From an archaeon (GTDB lineage Archaea > Asgardarchaeota > Hermodarchaeia > Hermodarchaeales > Hermodarchaeaceae), in the NCBI GenBank assembly GCA_016550405.1, contig JABXGX010000103.1, positions 1 through 13,855 on the forward strand: 13,855 nucleotides of DNA. Reading direction: 5' to 3'. The stretch's first letter is position 1; every line of letters begins with the position of its first letter. The position numbers were made by a program, and so were the translations under genes. The notes beneath the pieces are model-generated. The model ran no database searches. It saw nothing but the letters and a program-made list of their open reading frames with translations, and was not told the origin of the DNA. Below are positions 7,489 through 13,349 of the stretch, one piece after another.

Positions 7489-8379
7489 CTAAATAGTCCA
7501 GAATCCCTCGAGTCGGTCTCCGAACGTTTGTCCAGCCCCTTCTTGAACTGAAGTTTGGAAATCTTCATCCCATTCTGCTTTAATAAATTTCATTAGTCGG
7601 TCAATAGTCGCCCCCTTGTAGTCAATCGCTTGTCGAAGCATTTTATCAGAAATTACTGAGTGCACTCCTACCCCTTCTAACAGGCGAAGGCGCATTAGAA
7701 TAATCATGACCCTCCATGCAGCTTCAACAAACGCCTGTATATGCTCCTTATACAGGCTCTGACGTACTCGGTCTTCCTCGTGGTTTAAATCAACTAGACT
7801 TTTTTCAAGCCTTTCACTTACTTTTCCCTGTGCAGCACGCTTTAGAATTCGGGTTATTCGTTCGATTTTTGTTCTCGTCTCAGATGTTACCTTTTCTAGT
7901 AACTTCAATTCAAAGCTAGTATCAGAGAATTCTTTCGAGTTTCCATTCGATTCAACTTTGAGAGTATCTTCTATGAGTCGCAAAGTTAGCGGGGATATTG
8001 AAGATTGATTAAGAGCACTCTGAATTGCTGCTACATCTTTTTGACCTGTTGCTATCACCCAACCTCGAAAATCAGATATTTGGCCAGGGACAAGTTGTGC
8101 AGCAGATGAAGGGGCACGATAAATCATCCGTTCTCCATTATAATCGCCTTTCTCGTGCTGAACCATCTGTTCGTGTTCCGCTGATGACACAAAATCTGAT
8201 CCAAAAACCATTTCGCGGCGGTGTGGTACCAGTTTTACCAAAGACTCTGCAATTGGATCGACAGCTTCGGGAGATTCACTGTAGATAATTATCGGATACC
8301 TGTCTAAAACCGAGCGTAAAACAATAGCTAGCTGCTTTCTTCCTAGAGTATACAAACCGTTATCAAGAAATGTACTCAT
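7489..8379 (-). CDS. Unknown protein between the roadblock and GTPase genes (296 aa)
   Basis: I do not recognise this protein. The first ~130 residues look like an alpha/beta domain: a hydrophobic strand PIIIYSES near residue 30, then DFRGWVIATGQKD near 104-116, without a Walker A motif. A charged linker follows (about 140-160), then a long helical region (about 160-225) with coiled-coil-like spacing, and a compact helical C-terminus. No membrane segment or cysteine motif is seen. The ATG at 8379 overlaps the roadblock gene's stop (ATGA) with GGAGG 10 bases upstream, and the gene ends 22 bases before the GTPase start. This tight packing says it works with the other two, perhaps as an effector, scaffold or GAP/GEF; that is inference. 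Confidence 0.8.
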   Translation of the reverse strand: MSTFLDNGLYTLGRKQLAIVLRSVLDRYPIIIYSESPEAVDPIAESLVKLVPHRREMVFGSDFVSSAEHEQMVQHEKGDYNGERMIYRAPSSAAQLVPGQISDFRGWVIATGQKDVAAIQSALNQSSISPLTLRLIEDTLKVESNGNSKEFSDTSFELKLLEKVTSETRTKIERITRILKRAAQGKVSERLEKSLVDLNHEEDRVRQSLYKEHIQAFVEAAWRVMIILMRLRLLEGVGVHSVISDKMLRQAIDYKGATIDRLMKFIKAEWDEDFQTSVQEGAGQTFGDRLEGFWTI

Positions 8380-9302
8380 CGAGCAATTGCCTCCAGAATT
8401 CCGTCAACATCTAGATCTGGTTTTTGCAATGGAGGTGCTTTTTGTAAGACTGACTCGATTTCAGCAATGAAATTCGGGATAATCAGACGTAATAAGCCAA
8501 GGCGCGTTGAACCTTTTTGAACCAGTGTGCTGAAAAGTCCACCTGCCAATCGATAAATGAAATGTTGTTTTGAACTACAATCACATAAAACTTGAAGAAT
8601 GGCAGTTCTCTTGACTAGTTGGGCAACCTTTCTCGAAGTATCAAAAAGTGTATAGGTTAATGTAGAATTTCGAATGCGCATACCTTCATTAAAACGCTGT
8701 GTCGGAATTAGGTAACCTCCTTCCAAACACACTTCTCCCGTTTGAGCAGAAGGTAAAGCCTGTAGAAAATCACTGACAATTGCTGTAATCTGTCGAGCTG
8801 CATTTTCAGTGATGGTCAAGTTTAAGGTACCTGTAGACCAGTTTCGTTGTGGTCCCTCTCGAACGCTGAAGGCATTGCGTATCTGTGTTCGTTCTGAGAT
8901 CTCGAATGATCGAAGTGGGGGAATATATTGCTCATTCCATAGCGCTTCGTCTAGATGAGATATCGCCCTTTCTAATTGTAAAAACAAAGCTCCTAAGTTA
9001 CTTTGACTTTGAGTTGTTACTGTTACAAAATAGTTTGTAGATCGCGGAAGTGTTGCTAATAAGAACTTGCTTCGCTCACCTTCAATTAGAACGTAGGACA
9101 AATCATCATGAAGACGTTGTGCAACTGACAAAATGGCTGCAGCAGAGGAAGATAAACCAAAGATTTCGTTCTCAGATAGCCAAACACCACTACTAGTAAT
9201 TGGATACCCATCTCTTTGAACTAATACAGAGTTTTCTACGCCAGGCACAGCTTTGATATTCTGTAAATGTAAATTAAACTGGTCTATCATTTTACCTGGC
9301 AT
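8376..9302 (-). CDS. Roadblock/LC7-domain protein with long C-terminal extension
   Basis: The N-terminal ~120 residues match the roadblock/LC7 (MglB) fold: an initial helix, the VPGVENSVLVQRDGYPI strand-turn, a SSSAAAILSVAQRL helix, a YVLIEGERSKFLLATLP strand pair, and a final helix. Roadblock proteins usually dimerise and bind small GTPases, in MglB activating hydrolysis. A C-terminal ~190 residue part is unlike plain roadblock proteins (about 120 aa); it has a CDCSSKQ segment and an amphipathic helix near the end, and I cannot assign it. ATG at 9302 has GGAG 10 bases upstream; a second Met at 9290 is too close to its AGGT. A TATA-like box lies upstream, between the tRNA and this gene. The gene overlaps the next by 4 bases. 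Confidence 0.82.
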   Translation of the reverse strand: MPGKMIDQFNLHLQNIKAVPGVENSVLVQRDGYPITSSGVWLSENEIFGLSSSAAAILSVAQRLHDDLSYVLIEGERSKFLLATLPRSTNYFVTVTTQSQSNLGALFLQLERAISHLDEALWNEQYIPPLRSFEISERTQIRNAFSVREGPQRNWSTGTLNLTITENAARQITAIVSDFLQALPSAQTGEVCLEGGYLIPTQRFNEGMRIRNSTLTYTLFDTSRKVAQLVKRTAILQVLCDCSSKQHFIYRLAGGLFSTLVQKGSTRLGLLRLIIPNFIAEIESVLQKAPPLQKPDLDVDGILEAIAR

Positions 9303-9336
9303 TCTCTATTAACTCCACAAGTTGGAGCAGTTTTCC

Positions 9337-9347
9337 GTATAAAAACC
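9337..9347 (-). promoter_or_regulatory. TATA box of the roadblock-GTPase-fumarase run
   Basis: On the minus strand GGTTTTTATAC gives a good TATA-like box. A start about 25 bases downstream (near 9316) leaves a leader of about 15 bases containing the GGAG site, before ATG at 9302. It lies just after the tRNA 3' end, so the protein genes need not depend on tRNA transcription. Confidence 0.45.
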
Positions 9348-9370
9348 AACAAAACTTCAGGGAGTGATAG

Positions 9371-9486
9371 TGGTGCGGGGGGTGGGATTCGAACCCACGA
9401 AGGTCTACACCACAGGAGCCTCAGTCCTGCCCCTTTGGTCAGAACGTGCCGTCCACATTCCTTAGACCATGCTCGGGTACCCCCGC
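9371..9486 (-). tRNA. tRNA-Leu (anticodon GAG), intron in the D-loop, CCA encoded
   Basis: The acceptor stem GCGGGGG (9486-9480) pairs with CCCCCGC (9381-9375); discriminator A at 9374 is followed by an encoded CCA (9373-9371). The anticodon stem CAGGA/TCCTG encloses loop CTGAGGC with anticodon GAG (9422-9420), reading CUC/CUU. The variable arm GGTGTAGACC forms a stem-loop, as leucine tRNAs require. The T-arm GTGGG TTCGAAT CCCAC is perfect. The D-arm only folds normally (CCC/GGG with GG in the loop) after removal of 28 bases at 9435-9462. The spliced molecule is 85 bases plus CCA and aligns position for position with ordinary archaeal tRNA-Leu D-arms. Confidence 0.93.
9435..9462 (-). other. 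28-base tRNA intron at a non-canonical D-loop position
   Basis: Exon bases GGTC (9468-9465) pair with GACC at the intron's 3' end (9440-9437), forming a central 4-bp helix that extends to TGGTC/GACCA. It is flanked by 3-base bulges TAA (9464-9462) and AAA (9436-9434), as in an archaeal bulge-helix-bulge site. The intron body is a hairpin with GGAATGTG (9461-9454) pairing with CACGTTCT (9448-9441), two of eight pairs being G-U. The outer helix is not a standard one, so this is a relaxed motif. Because AAGG recurs at both ends, the exact cut could shift by a few bases without changing the mature tRNA. Confidence 0.8.
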
Positions 9487-9517
9487 ATAGGGAGATAATC
9501 TTCTCGTCTATTCATCA

Positions 9518-9530
9518 CTTTTTAAACTTT
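9518..9530 (-). promoter_or_regulatory. TATA box of the tRNA-Leu gene
   Basis: The minus strand has an A/T block with GTTTAAAAAG (9527-9518) preceded by purine-rich bases. The expected start near 9497 is about 10 bases before the mature tRNA 5' end, a normal leader for RNase P processing. Judged by composition and spacing only. Confidence 0.4.
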
Positions 9531-9620
9531 ATCAGCGAGCAATCTCTAGCTTCCTAATAGACGTAGGGCTGTTTAGTCTTTATAGCACCTTTAGAAAATA
9601 AGTTATTATTCAGCAGGCTT

Positions 9621-9865
9621 GTATCTACGTACCAGTTGCCCCCTTTGGCTTGAACAGAAATTCCCTGAACAAGGGGCAGGTATGAAACAGCGCAGTGTCA
9701 GAACTTGGGAAGCTTCGGGCAAAACGCGTCTTGGCGACGAGCGTAACAGTAAGAAAAAGTCAGGTGCCTAATTCCATTGGGAATTGGAGGGCATCATATT
9801 TTCTTAACCTGTTTGGCGCCAATCTCTTGAGAAAGGATACTTGTCGTAAAAAATCATTTTTTTCT
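9621..9865 (+). ncRNA. Candidate structured RNA of unknown family
   Basis: Within the 591-base gene-free stretch this part has clustered secondary structure and no credible reading frame. TGCCCC (9637-9642) pairs with GGGGCA (9673-9678), with an inner CAG/CTG helix. AATTCC (9770-9775) pairs with GGAATT (9780-9785) around an ATTG loop, extended by an outer TGCC/GGCA pair (9765-9768, 9790-9793). There are palindromes GAAGCTTC near 9708 and TTGGCGCCAA near 9813. GTATC at 9621 can pair with GATAC at 9836, closing the whole. An A-rich element at about 9593-9602 could be a TATA box and a 7-T run (9857-9863) an end. I looked for SRP RNA and RNase P RNA core motifs and did not find convincing ones. 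The strand is uncertain. Confidence 0.3.
9848..9863 (+). terminator. Possible T-run terminator
   Basis: AAAAAAT C ATTTTTTT is a near-perfect A/T inverted repeat ending in seven T's, resembling the U-rich ends of archaeal transcripts. It would end the candidate RNA upstream on the plus strand. Weak evidence, as A/T runs are common in AT-rich DNA. Confidence 0.25.
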
Positions 9866-10025
9866 CCAAGCTAATGGCTGGAAATTGGTCATTCTCCCTT
9901 CTTTAAGCTCCCATGGTGGGTAATACCGGACTTTCTTTTGCTATTTAGTATTCTAGACCTATTACGCCCTATGTTGTGTAACCAGTGGTCTTGTCATCTT
10001 TGATTTTTAGTGACTAGTAATACCC

Positions 10026-10060
10026 GGATAATACTAGCATCTTTTCAGGATAATATCTAG
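10026..10060 (+). promoter_or_regulatory. Tandem repeat in the cdrS-ftsZ promoter region
   Basis: GGATAATACTAG (10026-10037) recurs as GGATAATATCTAG (10048-10060), a 22-base period that is close to two helical turns. The first copy is also half of an imperfect inverted repeat with CTAGTAATA at 10014-10022. The elements end next to the GGAG ribosome binding site of the RHH gene, and the first could serve as the TATA element (start near 10057). RHH proteins typically bind such repeats cooperatively, so autoregulation by the encoded protein is a reasonable inference. Confidence 0.4.
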
Positions 10061-10077
10061 GAGTGGCTTTGATTAAC

Positions 10078-10245
10078 ATGAAGCTGATTACTGTGAATCT
10101 TCCTGAAGCGTATGTCAATGGAATTGAACGCTTAATTCTCGAGAAGCTGTACCCAAATCGCAGTGAAGCGATTCGAATTGCCGTAAGGGATCTTTTGAAA
10201 AAAGAGCTTTGGGAGCAGACTACTCTCCAACCGAAAATAGGGTGA
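10078..10245 (+). CDS. Ribbon-helix-helix regulator upstream of ftsZ (CdrS-like)
   Basis: A 55-residue CopG/MetJ-type RHH protein. The strand MKLITVNLPEAYVNGIERLI gives the DNA-contacting ribbon and first helix. YPNRSEAIRIAVRDLLKKEL gives the turn (the N-R-S-E motif capping helix 2) and second helix. Such proteins act as dimers and bind short repeats. ATG at 10078 is preferred over GTG at 10063 because GTG overlaps the GGAG at 10060-10063 and the domain starts exactly at this Met; TTG at 10069 is a further option. It ends 6 bases before ftsZ. In haloarchaea a small RHH protein, CdrS, is encoded directly upstream of ftsZ2 and controls cell-division genes; this gene has the same size, fold and position, so a similar role is likely but not proven. 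Confidence 0.85.
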   Translation: MKLITVNLPEAYVNGIERLILEKLYPNRSEAIRIAVRDLLKKELWEQTTLQPKIG

Positions 10246-10251
10246 TGGAAA

Positions 10252-11592
10252 ATGAATAGTGGATTATCTAAACTTGTTCGTGATGCCGCTCAACGCCCTG
10301 TGCAGAGAAGTTCTCAATATTCAAAACCCGGGGCAAGAATTATGGTTGCAGGGATTGGTGGTGGTGGAAACAACACCATAAATAGGCTTGTTCAAATCGG
10401 AATACAAGGCGCAGAGTGTATAGCTGTCAATACTGATCAGCAACACCTTGACCATATACAGGCTCACAAAAAGATGCTAATTGGTAAAACGATTACGCGA
10501 GGATTAGGTACAGGAGGATTTCCTGAGCTTGGTGCTGCAGCTGCAGAAGAATCACGTCAAGATTTAACTAACCTTCTACGTGGAGTAGATTTACTATTCA
10601 TAGCTGCAGGGCTGGGAGGCGGAACAGGAACAGGGGCTGCTCCGGTAATCGCTGAAATCGCAAAACAAAATGGTGCAATAGTTGTATGCACGGTAACTAC
10701 ACCATTCACAATAGAAGGCGCCAGAATTGATAAGGCTCATCGAGGGCTCCAACGGTTACGTAGATATGCAGACACTGTAATAGTAATTGATAATAACAAA
10801 TTACTCGAAATTGCACGAGATCTCCCTATTGATGAAGCCTTTAGCGTTGCTGATGAAATACTTGCTAGTATGGTAAAAGGTGTAACAGAGACTATTAGTC
10901 TACCAAGTTTAATCAATCTTGACTTTGCAGATGTACGAAGTGTCTTAGCTGGTGGAGGGGTAGCCTTAGTTGGGTTGGGCGAAGCTTCACAATCTGAGAC
11001 TAAGGATTACGATCGTATCTCTGAAGCAGTGAAGAATTCACTACATTCACCACTTTTAGGTGACTTGAGTGTAAAAGGAGCGACAGGTGCACTCATTCAT
11101 GTAATAGGTGGACCAGACTTAAGTCTTGAAGAGGCCACACGTGTTGCTGATGTAGTGACCCGTCAAATGAGGCATGACGCAAGAATAATCTGGGGTGCCA
11201 GAGTCATCCCTGACTTTGCTGGTTATGTGAGAGTTCTACTCATTGTAACCGGCTTAGAGGGAAATTCAGCTGTTTTACCAGGGTTTCGAGGAAATGTCGA
11301 AATCTTTGAGGATGTCGATTGGGCTTCGCTTCAGCTTTACAGGTTGGACACTAATGAAACTGAAAGTTACACGAATCTTGGAGAGTCAGAAAAGACCGGG
11401 AAATTAATTGGTCCAATTGGAACAGAAGAGTTGACGCGAATAGTGCCTGAATCGACAACTGGGAATTCAGGTTCTCCTAATGCTGGTCAAGAACCATCAA
11501 TCTCCATCGTTGGCTCACCTATTGCAGGAACTGAACCTCTAAGAGGTTTAGGGCTAAAAAAGATAGAATCCACTTCTAGTGCGAGTACATAG
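10252..11592 (+). CDS. ftsZ: Cell division GTPase FtsZ
   Basis: Tubulin-family GTPase that assembles the division ring under the membrane. After a ~25 residue N-terminal tail, the GTPase domain starts with [12 protein letters not shown]. The tubulin signature GGGTGTG is at residues 122-128. The T7 catalytic loop N-L-D-F-A-D (Asn222, Asp224, Asp227), which completes the active site of the next subunit, is intact, so the protein should polymerise and hydrolyse GTP. The second domain runs to about residue 365. It is followed by a low-complexity Ser/Thr/Gly/Pro linker and a short conserved-looking tail LRGLGLKKI (430-438), the kind of peptide that binds membrane tethers such as SepF. It starts 6 bases after the RHH gene, so the two form an operon. 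Which archaeal FtsZ group it belongs to needs a tree. Confidence 0.96.
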   Translation: MNSGLSKLVRDAAQRPVQRSSQYSKPGARIMVAGIGGGGNNTINRLVQIGIQGAECIAVNTDQQHLDHIQAHKKMLIGKTITRGLGTGGFPELGAAAAEESRQDLTNLLRGVDLLFIAAGLGGGTGTGAAPVIAEIAKQNGAIVVCTVTTPFTIEGARIDKAHRGLQRLRRYADTVIVIDNNKLLEIARDLPIDEAFSVADEILASMVKGVTETISLPSLINLDFADVRSVLAGGGVALVGLGEASQSETKDYDRISEAVKNSLHSPLLGDLSVKGATGALIHVIGGPDLSLEEATRVADVVTRQMRHDARIIWGARVIPDFAGYVRVLLIVTGLEGNSAVLPGFRGNVEIFEDVDWASLQLYRLDTNETESYTNLGESEKTGKLIGPIGTEELTRIVPESTTGNSGSPNAGQEPSISIVGSPIAGTEPLRGLGLKKIESTSSAST

Positions 11593-11617
11593 AACAGCCA
11601 GTGACAACCTGAATTGG

Positions 11618-11833
11618 TTATCCACCAATCCATCCTATGAAAGCCTGCCTCAATTGGTCTAACTGTATAACAATAGATTGAAAGAGTCCTTGAGACCATC
11701 CCATCACATCAAGGATGACTGTGATTAGAATTGTAATTGTAAGAATTGCAAGGCCCAAAAGAAGTCCTTGCTCAACGAGCGGTGATCCTTTCTTATTTCG
11801 AATGAAATCTTCTATCACCTTAAAGAAAGTCAT
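11618..11833 (-). CDS. Flp-like type IV pilin with class III signal peptide
   Basis: A 71-residue prepilin. The short positively charged leader ends in RNKKG (residues 12-16), immediately followed by SPLVEQGLLLGLAILTIT; cleavage after Gly16 would leave Glu at position +5, the hallmark of type IV pilins. About 22 hydrophobic residues follow, then a short tail of about 30 residues, so the mature protein is a minimal, almost all-helix pilin like the Flp pilins of Tad systems. It lies downstream of the TadC-like gene but has its own strong TATA-like box, suggesting higher expression as the major subunit. It ends 25 bases from the end of the convergent ftsZ. A minor pilin role is also possible. 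Confidence 0.82.
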   Translation of the reverse strand: MTFFKVIEDFIRNKKGSPLVEQGLLLGLAILTITILITVILDVMGWSQGLFQSIVIQLDQLRQAFIGWIGG

Positions 11834-11862
11834 AGTTATTCCCGTGAATCACTCTAGTCTTT

Positions 11863-11875
11863 GATATAAAAGCCC
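11863..11875 (-). promoter_or_regulatory. TATA box of the pilin gene
   Basis: On the minus strand GGGGCTTTTATATC combines a G-rich BRE-like element with a strong TATA box. The expected start near 11841 leaves a leader of about 8 bases before ATG at 11833. It sits in the 47-base gap after the TadC-like gene, giving the pilin an independent promoter. Confidence 0.55.
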
Positions 11876-11880
11876 CACAT

Positions 11881-12540
11881 CTAAAGAAGAGTTAACATAA
11901 GATTCGATATAAGGATGAATGTGCAACCAAAGGCCAGCAGGTTAAGTGAAAGTGTTCTCAATGATCCTCCCACTGTTTGGTTCAACCGTATCCCTGTAAC
12001 TACCACTGTTAGAAATGAAGCGATTAGAATATAGAATGGCACAGAAGATGGTGAAAAATCACTGCTTATCCAAAAGCCTTGATAAAAAGCAAAAGAGAGT
12101 AGAGGTGCTATTGCTGCTATCATACCAATAACGACTGAAGAAACAAAAGAAAGTGAAAGAACTTTCACCTTCTGACTACTAATCAGATTCCTTCTGGTTT
12201 TAGCCATTGAATTATTTTTTCGAACATGCTTTAAAACTTGTAACATCCTTTCCCCTCCCACTACTGATCCTTTCTCTATAAAGCGACCCTGCAATTCAAT
12301 TAATCGTGTCCTTCGATGATCACTAGAATTTGAAATTAATTCTGCCCACGCGATTCCAAAGGATTTCGTTCCATTGATAATCTGATTTACTATTTCCATA
12401 ATTTCCTTTGGTGTCTGCTTTCCAAAATAGCGTGCTGTTCTAACTAAGGCATACTCAGGACTAGTTCCAGAGGATAGCTCTGTCGATAAGTGAGTAAGAA
12501 AATCAAGGAATTGATCAAAATCGGTATCTGATGGATTCAT
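11881..12540 (-). CDS. TadC-like pilus membrane platform protein (T2SF domain)
   Basis: Type II secretion F-domain protein of 219 aa. The cytoplasmic helical T2SF domain occupies about residues 8-125, including a SSGTSPEYALVRTARYFG segment and a GGERMLQVLKHVRK segment. Three to four membrane helices follow (about 130-155, 168-188 and 195-219). It corresponds to the second half of a full-length archaeal FlaJ/PilC-type platform protein, or to TadC of Tad systems. The ATG at 12540 is 6 bases after the stop of the TadB-like gene, with AGGTGA at the end of that gene as ribosome binding site. The two together would make a complete platform beneath the pilus, driven by the ATPase encoded upstream. 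Confidence 0.85.
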   Translation of the reverse strand: MNPSDTDFDQFLDFLTHLSTELSSGTSPEYALVRTARYFGKQTPKEIMEIVNQIINGTKSFGIAWAELISNSSDHRRTRLIELQGRFIEKGSVVGGERMLQVLKHVRKNNSMAKTRRNLISSQKVKVLSLSFVSSVVIGMIAAIAPLLSFAFYQGFWISSDFSPSSVPFYILIASFLTVVVTGIRLNQTVGGSLRTLSLNLLAFGCTFILISNLMLTLL

Positions 12541-12546
12541 TTAGTT

Positions 12547-13218
12547 TTATTCACCTAATAGGATTGAATCTGTTGGCAAGAGTGACGAAACCATTATCTT
12601 TGAAAGGATGAATTGAATAATAGGCAAAAGGAGAACCATTGGATTATTCGCTAACCCTCGAATAGCAATACCTAATATGAAAATAATAGGTACAAACACC
12701 AATACACCTGATATTACCATCATTCTGCTCTCCCATTGTAATGTTCGCCACTCAAATCTCCGTTGCAATGCTTCGTGGGCATCGGTAATAACAGCCTCGA
12801 TATTTGATGTTGAAGCCTCAATAAATTGGATAAACGTGTGTAAACCTCTTCGAAGTGTAATTGAGGGTTGACTATCAGCATAAGCCTGTAATAATTGCTC
12901 AGGGGGTGATCCATTATTCAACGGCGAGATCATACCAGTAAATGCTTTTGAGATTTCGCCGTAATCACCTTTGGATACATACTCAATGGATTCAAAAACT
13001 GACTCTGTGGTAAGATAAATAGTTGCTAATTCTTCTAAAACGTGTGGTGTGTCTTTCTCAATTTGTATCAGAGTGTTTTGATATTTGGCAAGTACATTAT
13101 TGAGAAGAACTAAAGAAATCATCAACACAATTGTGACGCTAAGGACAATAGAATTCAGAATCGAGAAGAATTGACAAAGGAGAAGAGTAACACAACAAAC
13201 AATCGTGGAACCCACCAT
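12547..13218 (-). CDS. TadB-like pilus membrane platform protein (T2SF domain)
   Basis: Type II secretion F-domain protein. From the ATG at 13218 (223 aa) it has two membrane helices (about residues 3-42), a cytoplasmic T2SF helical domain (about 55-165, with TPHVLEELATIYLTTESVFESIEY and a GLHTFIQFIEAS helix) and two more membrane helices (about 167-215). That ATG has only a weak GGCGGT site 6 bases upstream. The same frame stays open upstream to 13377 and encodes a plausible, family-like N-terminal soluble segment (IGKYTLGKNRIFKKI, then a helix before the first membrane segment). This extension lacks any ATG, GTG or TTG, although a strong GGAGG (13386-13382) lies 10 bases before GTC at 13371. 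The true N-terminus may therefore be longer by about 51 residues. It sits between the ATPase and the TadC-like gene. Confidence 0.82.
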   Translation of the reverse strand: MVGSTIVCCVTLLLCQFFSILNSIVLSVTIVLMISLVLLNNVLAKYQNTLIQIEKDTPHVLEELATIYLTTESVFESIEYVSKGDYGEISKAFTGMISPLNNGSPPEQLLQAYADSQPSITLRRGLHTFIQFIEASTSNIEAVITDAHEALQRRFEWRTLQWESRMMVISGVLVFVPIIFILGIAIRGLANNPMVLLLPIIQFILSKIMVSSLLPTDSILLGE

Positions 13219-13349
13219 AGCTATACCGCCTATTACATGACTGGGTTCAACTGAGCCTTGGTAAATGAAGTCGATGGCATCGCTGAATTCAGGGGGTGTA
13301 ATTTTCTTGAATATTCGATTCTTTCCAAGCGTGTATTTCCCAATGATGG

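Noticed and set aside
7467..7568. 34-residue N-terminal extension of the MglA-like GTPase
   Set aside because: It overlaps the upstream gene, looks unlike the family, and the ATG at 7466 has a well-spaced GAGGGG.
9765..9805. Box C/D-type sRNA on the minus strand (ATGATG near 9798, CTGA near 9760)
   Set aside because: The space between the boxes is taken by a strong hairpin, and there are no convincing D' and C' boxes.
9621..9940. RNase P RNA or SRP RNA in the intergenic stretch
   Set aside because: Fragments such as GAAAGTCC (minus strand near 9930) and GGGGCAGG (plus, 9673) occur, but the other universal core elements and the SRP S-domain motif are absent.
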